Source of the DNA: Bacillaceae bacterium
GTDB taxonomy: Bacteria; Bacillota; Bacilli; JACDOE01
Direction: 5' to 3'
Assembly (NCBI GenBank): GCA_017656255.1
Contig: JACDOE010000015.1
Coordinates: 1 to 48,834 of the forward strand
DNA: 48,834 nucleotides
Made by a program: the position numbers and the translations under genes. Under the pieces are notes generated by a model that was given only the letters and a program-made list of their open reading frames with translations, was not told where the DNA came from and did no database searches. The stretch's first letter is position 1. The number at the start of each line of letters is the position of its first letter. Of the stretch, positions 42,057 through 48,834 are shown piece after piece.

Positions 42057-43760
42057 TTATTTTACGATTAACGTTCTCATCCGGTTCACGGCGGCTGCCA
42101 GTTCCTGTCGGCGGGGAAGCGCCAGATCTCCCGGATGCTGCCCGTAAAAAGGGGAGATTAAATCCAGATCCTGTCTTGATTCAATTCGTTCATACAATTC
42201 TTCGATCGCTTCCTGCAACGTCTTTTTTCCGTCGAGAATGTTTCGGGACAGATATTTCATCATGGTGGCAATGGCCCGGGTCTGGCTGGGATCCACCAGT
42301 TGTTCCACAAAGGTCAGGTCAATGTCGGTTCTGCCATAGATAATCATATGAAGTCCCTTCGCATCTACTTTTTCTTTTTTACCACGGGACGCATCAAAAC
42401 TGCGGGGTTCCACCACACGGGGAGTGACCTCACCGAATGCGCCGCCCCCTTCTTTCTTTCTCCGGTTCTCAATACTGCCGGCAATCTGCTTTGCCTTCGC
42501 CGTCACTTCGTAGGGCCGGTACTCATCCATCATGATAACAGTGTCCGCCACATCAAAATAATCACCGGAACCCCCGATAACGAGAATCGTTGATACCCCA
42601 AAGTCATGATACAGCTGATTCACTTTATCGATAAACGGGGTAATCGGTTCTTTCCCCTTGGTAACCAACTCCTGCATCCGGGCATCCCGGATCATAAAAT
42701 TGGTGGCACTGGTATCTTCATCAATGAGTAAAAGCCTGCTGTCCATCTCCAGTGCTTCCATGATATTGGCCGATTGCGAGGTGCTTCCACTGGCATCATC
42801 CGTTGAAAACTGAACCGTATCCTGACCGAAGGGCAGATTGGATATAAAGGGTGAAATATTGACTTTCTCCACCCTTCGCCCATCTTCCGCTCTCACCTTG
42901 ACGGCACTGTTATCGGTAATCACATATTCCCTTCCGTCACCCGGAATATGATTGTACACGCCCCGTTCAATCCCCTTGAGCAGCGTACTTTTTCCGTGAT
43001 AACCGCCACCGACAATCAGGGTTACACCCTTCGGAATCCCCATCCCTTTGATCGGTTCCCGATGGGGAACGGGAATCTCAATCTCCAGTGAGGGCGGCGA
43101 TTGAAACGCGATCACATTTTTCCCTTTTAACGGGCGATTACTGACACCGCTCTCCCGGGGCAAAATGGACCCGTTCGCCACGAATGCCACATAGTCGTTT
43201 TCGTGTAAATACCTGCGAATCGCATCCTGCTGGTCCGACAACTGCAGGTGGCGGATCAGTTTCGGTTCGTTCCGTTCCAGAATCGCTTTCTGAATAATGG
43301 CCGGAATGGCATCAAAAAACATTTTCTCGGCCTGTTTGCCTAAAATTCTTCGCCCGGCAGCCGGAAGTCCCACTGACATCCGAACGTCCACCTTTTGATC
43401 CGTGACTTTGACGGATGTACGAGGGAGGATTTCCTGTCCCGGTGCATCGACGGCGATCATGCCACTTTTTCCGGACCCTCTGACACCGGCTTCATGATCT
43501 TTGATCGCCCGCGCCGTTTCCCGGGTCAAAAAGTCTTCTAGAGCGACGGTCCGGTGGTAAGACTGGTACCACTCTTTGTCACAGGTCGCTCTGGATTGCG
43601 GAATTTCCACCCGAATCCGGGAAGGGGCTGCAAAAGGATCCCCCTGGACATGATCAATATGCAGGGTAAAAAAGGGAAACGTATAAGATCCCTGTATATC
43701 TTTATAGGCTTTGTACCCTTTTCCATCGATCCGTTGCAAGATTTTTTTCAATCGTTCCAT
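42057..43760 (-). CDS. ABC-class ATPase (PF09818-like)
   Basis: A 567-residue cytosolic protein of the group described as predicted ATPase of the ABC class. The Walker A is GGGYHGKSTLL and the Walker B RLLLIDEDTSATNFM, with an ABC-like signature (TDDASGSTSQS). There is no membrane domain, so it is not a transporter; related ABC proteins act on nucleic acids or ribosomes. The ATG at 43760, preceded by GAGAGG, gives MERLKKIL; the frame upstream is not credible. Divergent from the B3/B4 gene. Precise function unknown. Confidence 0.8.
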   Translation of the reverse strand: MERLKKILQRIDGKGYKAYKDIQGSYTFPFFTLHIDHVQGDPFAAPSRIRVEIPQSRATCDKEWYQSYHRTVALEDFLTRETARAIKDHEAGVRGSGKSGMIAVDAPGQEILPRTSVKVTDQKVDVRMSVGLPAAGRRILGKQAEKMFFDAIPAIIQKAILERNEPKLIRHLQLSDQQDAIRRYLHENDYVAFVANGSILPRESGVSNRPLKGKNVIAFQSPPSLEIEIPVPHREPIKGMGIPKGVTLIVGGGYHGKSTLLKGIERGVYNHIPGDGREYVITDNSAVKVRAEDGRRVEKVNISPFISNLPFGQDTVQFSTDDASGSTSQSANIMEALEMDSRLLLIDEDTSATNFMIRDARMQELVTKGKEPITPFIDKVNQLYHDFGVSTILVIGGSGDYFDVADTVIMMDEYRPYEVTAKAKQIAGSIENRRKKEGGGAFGEVTPRVVEPRSFDASRGKKEKVDAKGLHMIIYGRTDIDLTFVEQLVDPSQTRAIATMMKYLSRNILDGKKTLQEAIEELYERIESRQDLDLISPFYGQHPGDLALPRRQELAAAVNRMRTLIVK

Positions 43761-43848
43761 GATCACACGCCTCTCTTTTTTAGTTTTTATTGAGAACTGT
43801 GATAGGATATTAAAAGAATCAAACGCTTGAGACAGGAGGTCGTCGAAC

Positions 43849-44529
43849 TTGTCCCACAACACATCTATTACTATAGATGATAACCTGAAAGAAAGGCTGG
43901 CAAGCTTGTCCCTCTGTGTGCTGGCTTATGATCAGGTCAGCGTCAGCGAAACGCCCGGATTTTTTAAAGGAAGAGTCAACCTGTTTGCCGAGAATTTACG
44001 GAATGAATATGAAAAGCCCGGCCGGGTCACCGACATTCCCGCGATTCAAAGCTGGCGAGACGCATTTAAAAAAATAGGGATGGACCCGTCCCGCTACCGT
44101 CCCTCTTCGGAAGCCCTGATTCGGCGGGTTCTGCAAAACAAACCGCTGTACTGGATTAATACCGCCGTGGATGTGAACAACTTCCTGTCCATGTATTATG
44201 GACTTCCCTTCGGAATCTATGACCGGGATCAAATCAGGGGAACCATCACCTGCCGGCCGGGTAAACCCGATGAATCCTTCGAAGGATTGAACGGGCGTAC
44301 CATTTCTTGTACGGATAAATTAATTCTGGCGGATGACCAGGGACCTTTCGGCAGTCCCGTGGTTGATTCCACCCGGACCCGGATCACCGATCAGTCTCAA
44401 AACCTGCTTCATGTCATTTATCTTCCCCCGGATTTCAGGCAGGATCCGGAGGTCCTGATCGGAAGTGTCGGCAAAATGTTCACACAGTTGAATGGCGGAC
44501 AGGTTTCATTCCACGCGGTTATTCGCTGA
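43849..44529 (+). CDS. B3/B4 tRNA-binding-domain protein
   Basis: A 226-residue protein like the B3/B4 domain of the phenylalanyl-tRNA synthetase beta subunit, in freestanding form. The central block reads DAFKKIGMDPSRYRPSSEAL, followed by NTAVDVNNFLSMYYGLPFGIYD. The role may be in aminoacyl-tRNA quality control, by analogy only. It starts with TTG at 43849, nine bases after AGGAGG. Its last 24 bases overlap the end of the convergent permease gene. Confidence 0.8.
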   Translation: MSHNTSITIDDNLKERLASLSLCVLAYDQVSVSETPGFFKGRVNLFAENLRNEYEKPGRVTDIPAIQSWRDAFKKIGMDPSRYRPSSEALIRRVLQNKPLYWINTAVDVNNFLSMYYGLPFGIYDRDQIRGTITCRPGKPDESFEGLNGRTISCTDKLILADDQGPFGSPVVDSTRTRITDQSQNLLHVIYLPPDFRQDPEVLIGSVGKMFTQLNGGQVSFHAVIR

Positions 44530-45849
44530 TCGCTGTTGACGAAACACAACCTGTTCCAGGAATATGCAGACCAGTACGCCCATCATCAAGCCATTTCCGA
44601 TTAGAAATCCGACCAGTTGCGGTAACTCCGTCAGTGCGGAAGACGGCACAAACATCAGGCCACTTCCCAGCATGATGGCACTCCCCGCAATCATAACCGA
44701 GGTTTTATTCCAGGCTACCGTCGACAGGTCCTTAAATCCGAACCCGAGCAACTGGGTAAAGCTGATGAATAAAACGGCGTACCCAACCGGTGCCGGCAAT
44801 CCGGACAAAAAGCCCCCGATCACCGGAAAGAATCCCATCGCGATCATCAGGATGGATGCCAGTATAAACGGGGCCCGTGAAGCAATCCGGGTCACCTCGA
44901 CAATCCCGGCCGCAATGGACAGCGGAACCAGCCCGACAATACCGCCCATCCCCGACAGCATATGAGCCACCCCGGTAAAGGTGCCGCCTCTGTTGTACAT
45001 GGATGTATCAGGAGTGATCCGGGCCGCTTTCCCCATGACCACAATACTGGCCACCAGATTCGTCAACAGGATAAACCCGGTCAATACCGATGTGATCGTC
45101 ACCCCCGGATCAAATTCAGGCATTCCCCAGAAAAACAGAACCGGCAGATCCATCACCGGTACCGATTCAGTTGCCGATTCGCCGGCCCATCCCAGAAGCC
45201 CGAATATGATCCACCCCAGTGTGATGCCGATGATCATGGCGTAACTCTGGGCCCATTTCCACGGAGTAAACACGAGTACCAGTGTAAAGGCAGCAAGAAA
45301 AAGTGAAACCAGTGCGATCCCGGGGTGAACCCCATCATGAAAATACCCGATTCCGAGCATGCCTTTTAAAAAGGAACCACTCAATGAAATGGCAAGTAAA
45401 ACAAGATAAGTGCCGGTTACGAGAGGCGTAAATATTTTCTTCAGGTGCTCTACCCATCCCAGGAGCCCAATCAATGCCAGCAAAATACCTGCGCTGATCA
45501 AACCGAACTCCAGATTACGGCCAATTTCTGCCGGTGTTTTCCCCAGTGAAATCCCCAATTGTCCCAGTATAATGAAAATACCCCACCACATGCCGGCAGG
45601 TCCTTCAATGATCGGGAGCCTGTGCCCGAACAAAACCTGAAGCAGGGAAGCAATCCCCACCCAGAAAAAGGTGAGCTGGACGAATTCTCCCGTCTGCTGT
45701 GCCGATAGTTGAAACGTTTCTGCGATCACCAGTGGTACCACCAGACTGCTTGAAAATGTGACGATGAACCACTGCAGTCCGGCAAGCCCCGTCACAGATA
45801 ACGGTGTTTTTTCCTGATAGCGATAAAGTAATGATTGCTCGTTATCCAT
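44506..45849 (-). CDS. NCS2-family purine/pyrimidine permease
   Basis: A 447-residue transporter with about 12-14 membrane helices, of the nucleobase:cation symporter-2 family and similar to YwdJ-like permeases. The start region GLAGLQWFIVTFSSSLVVPLVIAETF and a later FTGVAHMLSGMGGIVGLVPLSIA with the family Glu/Gly positions mark it. The substrate (uracil, xanthine or another base) cannot be fixed. I use the ATG at 45849 with GGGGGTGG upstream, not the one at 45873. Its stop region overlaps the B3/B4 gene. Confidence 0.88.
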   Translation of the reverse strand: MDNEQSLLYRYQEKTPLSVTGLAGLQWFIVTFSSSLVVPLVIAETFQLSAQQTGEFVQLTFFWVGIASLLQVLFGHRLPIIEGPAGMWWGIFIILGQLGISLGKTPAEIGRNLEFGLISAGILLALIGLLGWVEHLKKIFTPLVTGTYLVLLAISLSGSFLKGMLGIGYFHDGVHPGIALVSLFLAAFTLVLVFTPWKWAQSYAMIIGITLGWIIFGLLGWAGESATESVPVMDLPVLFFWGMPEFDPGVTITSVLTGFILLTNLVASIVVMGKAARITPDTSMYNRGGTFTGVAHMLSGMGGIVGLVPLSIAAGIVEVTRIASRAPFILASILMIAMGFFPVIGGFLSGLPAPVGYAVLFISFTQLLGFGFKDLSTVAWNKTSVMIAGSAIMLGSGLMFVPSSALTELPQLVGFLIGNGLMMGVLVCIFLEQVVFRQQRSANNRVE

Positions 45850-45919
45850 CTGCCACCCCCGGATGTTATGCATTCTATTTCAGTTTATCATACCGGAGAA
45901 TGTGATCTGAATCATAAAA

Positions 45920-45964
45920 TAAAAAACGCGACCCTTCGTCCCGAATGGAGCGAAAAACCGCGTT
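45920..45964 (-). terminator. terminator of the tRNA-Pro/tRNA-Gly transcript
   Basis: On the minus strand AACGCG...TTCG pairs with CGAA...CGCGTT and is followed by TTTTATTTTATG. The stem is imperfect, but position and U-run suit the end of the tRNA operon. Confidence 0.55.
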
Positions 45965-46073
45965 GCAAACGTTGATGTTATCCTATGCAATAGGATGTCA
46001 TTTGTGTTAATTAAATATCTAAGATGTTCTTTGAACAAAGAAGCAATTCGACGTAGAACTCAAAGCAAATCAA

Positions 46074-46147
46074 TGGAGCGGGTGAAGGGAATCGAACCCT
46101 CGCATTCGGCTTGGAAGGCCGATGTTCTACCACTGAACTACACCCGC
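46074..46147 (-). tRNA. tRNA-Gly (TCC)
   Basis: A full cloverleaf on the minus strand: acceptor GCGGGTG/CACCCGC, D-loop AGTTCAGTGGTAGAAC, anticodon loop CTTCCAA within CATCGGC/GCCGATG, T-loop GGTTCGATTCC, discriminator T and encoded CCA (46074-46076). It follows tRNA-Pro by four bases on the same transcript. Confidence 0.97.
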
Positions 46148-46151
46148 ATGA

Positions 46152-46228
46152 TGGTCGGGAAGACAGGATTCGAACCTGCGACCCCCTGGTCCCAAACCAG
46201 GTGCTCTACCAAGCTGAGCCACTTCCCG
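46152..46228 (-). tRNA. tRNA-Pro (TGG)
   Basis: Acceptor CGGGAAG/CTTCCCG, anticodon loop TTTGGGA between CCTGG and CCAGG, T-loop GGTTCGAATCC, discriminator A and encoded CCA (46152-46154). It is the first of two tRNA genes transcribed to the left. Confidence 0.97.
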
Positions 46229-46258
46229 TTTGACAACCACTTAACAGCGACAAGAAAC

Positions 46259-46287
46259 AGTATAGCAACTTTTTGACTTTCTTGCAA
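46259..46287 (-). promoter_or_regulatory. sigma-A promoter of the tRNA operon
   Basis: On the minus strand TTGCAA, a 17-base spacer and TATACT lie about 31 bases before tRNA-Pro. Spacing and boxes fit a strong stable-RNA promoter. A second TTGACA-like box lies further upstream. Nothing else is seen in 46288-46460. Confidence 0.75.
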
Positions 46288-46474
46288 ATGTTTTTTTAAG
46301 GATGTCAACGATCAGCAGGCCGATATTTTCAGGCGACAATTATTAATATAACAGGGATCAACTTAAATTTCAAATGTATTTTATGGAAAAATACCGGTGA
46401 ATGTCCCGTATAATTTACTGCTTTCCGAACACAACCTAAATACATCAATCAGATATAGATGCGGAGGGACATGA

Positions 46475-47155
46475 ATGCTACTTTATGCCGGCAAGGTGAT
46501 CTTATTATTTGTTCTGACGATTGTTTTAATTCGACTGATGGGAAAATCGGCCATATCCCAGCTAACCCCCCACGACCTGACAGCGATCGTGTTCGTCGTC
46601 ACCCTGGCGGTCACGCCCATCGTCACTGAACAGGTAGGACGAACGATTGCAGGTATTATGATTGTGGCTATCATTCATATCCTGATGTCCAAAATGACCC
46701 TTTTTCGTAAATTTAATCGTTATATCCTGGGGGAACCCACTATTTTGATTAAACACGGAAAAATCATCAAATCCAATCTGGAACGTTCCCGATTTTCACT
46801 GGTGGAATTGTTGTCTAATGTTCGGGCAGCCGGATATCCGGATATTGAGAAGATTGATTACGCCCTGTTAGAACCGACCGGGGAAATCAGTATCATTCCC
46901 AAAAAAGACCTTGCGCCTCTTACACCCCGCCATCTGAATCTGAATGTGGAATATCAGGGATTGCCTTTATCCGTTGTTGTCGAAGGTAAAATTCAAGAAA
47001 AAAATCTTGAGCTGATCCATAAAGATAAAACATGGTTAATGGAGCGACTGGCTGAACTGGGAGTTGAAGACCTGGAGCAAATTTTATACGCTTCTGTAAA
47101 TGATAAGGATCATTCTTTAACGGTTGATACCGGTAAAGGGGAAAAATACAATTAA
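46475..47155 (+). CDS. DUF421 (YetF-like) membrane protein
   Basis: A 226-residue protein with three N-terminal membrane helices (to about residue 75) and a cytosolic DUF421 domain. Typical text is RLMGKSAISQLTPHDL, GEPTILIKHGKI and RFSLVELLSNVRAAGYPDIEKIDYALLEPTGEISIIPK. Some YetF-like proteins are produced late in sporulation; the biochemical role is unknown. The ATG at 46475 has GGAGGG seven bases upstream. A short hairpin (AACTTGC/GCAAGTT, 47158-47180) follows the stop. Confidence 0.88.
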   Translation: MLLYAGKVILLFVLTIVLIRLMGKSAISQLTPHDLTAIVFVVTLAVTPIVTEQVGRTIAGIMIVAIIHILMSKMTLFRKFNRYILGEPTILIKHGKIIKSNLERSRFSLVELLSNVRAAGYPDIEKIDYALLEPTGEISIIPKKDLAPLTPRHLNLNVEYQGLPLSVVVEGKIQEKNLELIHKDKTWLMERLAELGVEDLEQILYASVNDKDHSLTVDTGKGEKYN

Positions 47156-47238
47156 AAAACTTGCCTGTACGTAGCAAGTTGATACTGAACCCTTAAACCG
47201 GGGTTTGTTTATGCCAGTTCTGAAAATATAAATCGAGC

Positions 47239-47635
47239 ACGTAACGGTCTACCTTGCACCATTATGGATGACTTTTTATCCGGCTATGATCTTTCGACCA
47301 TAACCGAACAGGTCATCACCCATAATGATGGTTCGTTCGACCGTACAGGATACCTGTACAGCCGTATGCAACCTCTCGGCTGCATACGACCATTAACTCA
47401 TGGTGTGAGCCTGCGGCACCCTGTACGATCTTCGCTCGACCCTGTACGATAGGTTGGGATCCCGTTATAATCATATTCTTAATTGAATCGACTATAACGG
47501 AACCTTTCCCAACCGTACAGGATCTTCCCTCCGACTGCATACAAGCCAGTGGGTTGACCTGTATGCAATCTTCGGCCGACCCATCTACACCCCTTTTTAT
47601 CGGAGCGTAGATGGATCTGGGCTCAACCGTTACGT
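47239..47635. repeat. array of nested and serial hairpins, possible structured RNA
   Basis: The gap between the DUF421 and haemolysin III genes is packed with inverted repeats. Outer arms ACGTAACGGT (47239-47248) and ACCGTTACGT (47626-47635) pair perfectly. Inside lie CATTATGGATGAC/GTCATCacCCATAATG (47260/47312), CGGcTATG/CATAaCCG (47281/47299), GTACAGG/CCTGTAC (47343/47353), CGTATGCA/TGCATACG (47363/47381), a three-part stem from CCTGTACG (47441) through GGTTGGGA and CCGTTATA to CGTACAGG (47514), TGCATACA/TGTATGCA (47536/47560) and CCATCTAC/GTAGATGG (47581/47607). Spacers resembling ATCTTCGNTCGACC recur at 47289, 47428, 47522 and 47568. No credible protein frame is present. The function is unknown. 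Confidence 0.7.
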
Positions 47636-47705
47636 ACCCGACATTTAATATGATGACCTGTCCGGAATAAAAATATACAACGGTTTTTTAATTTTTAAGT
47701 GTGAC

Positions 47706-47734
47706 TAAGTACGAAAGTGTACTTATGGTATAAT
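47706..47734 (+). promoter_or_regulatory. haemolysin III gene promoter with operator-like palindrome
   Basis: TGGTATAAT (47726-47734) is an extended -10 box about 31 bases before the ATG. Directly upstream, TAAGTAC-gaaagt-GTACTTA (47706-47725) is a perfect 7-bp inverted repeat filling the -35 to -10 space, a likely repressor or MerR-type activator site. Confidence 0.55.
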
Positions 47735-47764
47735 GAGGTAACTGACAAAAAAGGATTGTGAGAT

Positions 47765-48400
47765 ATGACAATAACTCATACGTTTTCCAAAAAAGAAGAG
47801 ATTGTCAATGCTATTACCCACGGTATCGGAGTTATCCTCAGTATTCCGGCGCTTGTGATTCTGGTTGTTTTTGCTGCGATGTACGGAACCGCCTCACATG
47901 TGGTCAGCTTCACTGTATTTGGAGCCTCCATGCTGTTGCTTTACATTTGTTCGACACTGCTACACAGTTTTCCAAACGGAAAAGTCAAAAATGTTTTTGA
48001 GATACTGGATCATTCCTCCATATATCTGTTTATCGCCGGCACATACACGCCGATCCTGTTAACGGTTGTAAAAGGAACCATTGGGTGGGTCCTGTTCGGT
48101 GTGGTTTGGGGAATGGCCGTTTTTGGTATTGTCTTTAAATCCTTTTTTGTTAAACGTTTTGTTATTGTCTCAACATTGATCTATATTTTGATGGGATGGC
48201 TGATTGTATTTGCTTTCGACAGGGTTGTTTCGGTTATGCCTACAGCTGCGATTACCTTTCTGGTAGCCGGAGGAATTTTTTATACGGTTGGCACCCTCTT
48301 TTATGTCAAAAGGTTATTTCGTTATCACCATGCGGTCTGGCACTCATTCGTACTGGCGGGAAGTGTGTTGCATTTTTTCGCCATCATGTTTACCCTGTAA
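47765..48400 (+). CDS. haemolysin III family (PAQR-like) membrane protein
   Basis: A 211-residue protein with seven membrane helices. The family marks are EEIVNAITHGIG at the start, EILDHSSIYLFIAGTYTPILL in the middle and RYHHAVWHSFVLAGSVLHFFAI at the end, whose Asp/His residues form the metal site of PAQR-like hydrolases. Despite its name, haemolytic activity is not established for most members; membrane lipid or zinc homeostasis is more likely. The ATG at 47765 follows AAGGATTGTGAG. Confidence 0.9.
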   Translation: MTITHTFSKKEEIVNAITHGIGVILSIPALVILVVFAAMYGTASHVVSFTVFGASMLLLYICSTLLHSFPNGKVKNVFEILDHSSIYLFIAGTYTPILLTVVKGTIGWVLFGVVWGMAVFGIVFKSFFVKRFVIVSTLIYILMGWLIVFAFDRVVSVMPTAAITFLVAGGIFYTVGTLFYVKRLFRYHHAVWHSFVLAGSVLHFFAIMFTL

Positions 48401-48469
48401 ATAAAGTATGGGTTAGAGTTCCGTGATGAAGCTGACCGGTGATCGAAGGTTATAAACCGGCTTCGGATT

Positions 48470-48660
48470 CGAAATAGCGGAACTTTTTTACGCTATCATC
48501 CGGTTTTTCACGATTTTTAAAATTTAACGGAACAATTTTCCGCTATGTGCCTCAATTAAAAATTATGCGAAGTATTCACCCCAATTAGCGGTAAGATTCT
48601 CCGCAATTATTTTGGATCTTCCACGTTTTTGAGAATTAGGGAAATATATTTCCGTTATAT
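48470..48660. repeat. degenerate tandem repeats with TAGCGGAA...TTCCGCTA palindromes
   Basis: Four related units centred near 48478, 48530, 48590 and 48640 each contain a GCGGAA-like word and its imperfect complement, spaced 50, 61 and 51 bases. GCGAAGTATTC (48567) and ACGAAGTATTC (48688) also repeat. No gene is seen in 48401-48734. Confidence 0.45.
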
Positions 48661-48734
48661 TTTGCGTCCTTAATAATCCTTGATATTACGAAGTATTCGA
48701 CGACACGTCTCAAACCATAGTTTCCTAACCAACA

Positions 48735-48767
48735 AAAAAAGCACTTATCCGGAAAGGTAAGTGCTGT
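48735..48767 (-). terminator. terminator of the tRNA-Met transcript
   Basis: AGCACTTA and TAAGTGCT pair around about ten bases. On the minus strand the stem is followed by TTTTTTTGTT. The plus side also has GTTTTGTTTG, so it may work both ways. Confidence 0.8.
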
Positions 48768-48779
48768 TTTGTTTGTAAT

Positions 48780-48834
48780 TGGTAGCGGCGGAGGGAATCG
48801 AACCCCCGACCTCACGGGTATGAACCGTACGCTC
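48780..48834 (-). tRNA. tRNA-Met (CAT), 3' part, cut by the window end
   Basis: On the minus strand the D-arm end, an anticodon stem-loop with TTCATAC, the variable loop, GGTTCGATTCC and GCCGCTACCA match the elongator tRNA-Met of B. subtilis. CCA is encoded at 48780-48782. The 5' acceptor half lies outside the window. Confidence 0.93.

Noticed and set aside
47239-47635. CRISPR array
   Set aside because: Spacers and repeats are not of constant length, the repeated words are palindromic stems of differing sequence, and no cas gene is near.

Overview
The window comes from a spore-forming, low-to-mid GC Bacillota chromosome, most likely Bacillaceae. The signs are the prkA-yhbH sporulation pair, a YugN-like protein, Bacillus-type tRNAs, strong AGGAGG ribosome binding sites and frequent TTG/GTG starts. 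Nothing in it can name the species.

Region 1 (1-2100): a gene remnant, a secreted lipoprotein and an AlaX-type Ala-tRNA editing protein. Region 2 (2141-20872): eighteen genes, all on the minus strand, for uptake and breakdown of sugar acids. A TRAP transporter (dctP-dctQ-dctM) is followed by a LarA-type hydroxyacid racemase homologue, an IlvD/Edd dehydratase, an IclR regulator, an FAH-family enzyme, a two-polypeptide UxaA dehydratase, an SDR dehydrogenase, two enolase-superfamily dehydratases (one clearly DgoD), a DapA-type aldolase, a U32-like barrel protein, a 2-hydroxyacid dehydrogenase, two PfkB sugar-acid kinases and a KDPG aldolase. Together they can feed several aldonates into 2-keto-3-deoxy acids and then pyruvate. 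Near-identical palindromes before dctP (two) and before the FAH gene (one) are candidate IclR operators; a cre-like box also lies before dctP.

Region 3 (21280-24890): an AT-rich islet of small membrane and secreted proteins, several of them broken, bounded by two copies of the same palindrome. Region 4 (24940-45850): mostly housekeeping genes: yhbH, prkA, a GlcD-like oxidase, an RluA pseudouridine synthase, a heme monooxygenase, YugN, a HAD phosphatase, an MTAP-like phosphorylase, TrmL, a YhbB-like amidase, a NarL-type two-component system, a bd-superfamily oxidase pair with a fused cytochrome c, Ogt, QueG, RNase HI, an ABC-class ATPase, a B3/B4 protein and an NCS2 permease. Its yhb genes recall the yhbA-yhbH block of Bacillus subtilis, rearranged. 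Region 5 (45900-48834): tRNA-Gly, tRNA-Pro, a DUF421 protein, a haemolysin III protein and a partial tRNA-Met.

The most unexplained element is an approximately 400-base array of serial and nested hairpins at 47239-47635, between the DUF421 and haemolysin III genes. Its stems are variable, its connecting spacers are similar, and the whole is closed by a perfect 10-bp outer stem. Other points of interest are the candidate sugar-acid operators, the LarA homologue, the oxidase with its NreB-like kinase that lacks one cysteine, and the decaying islet.
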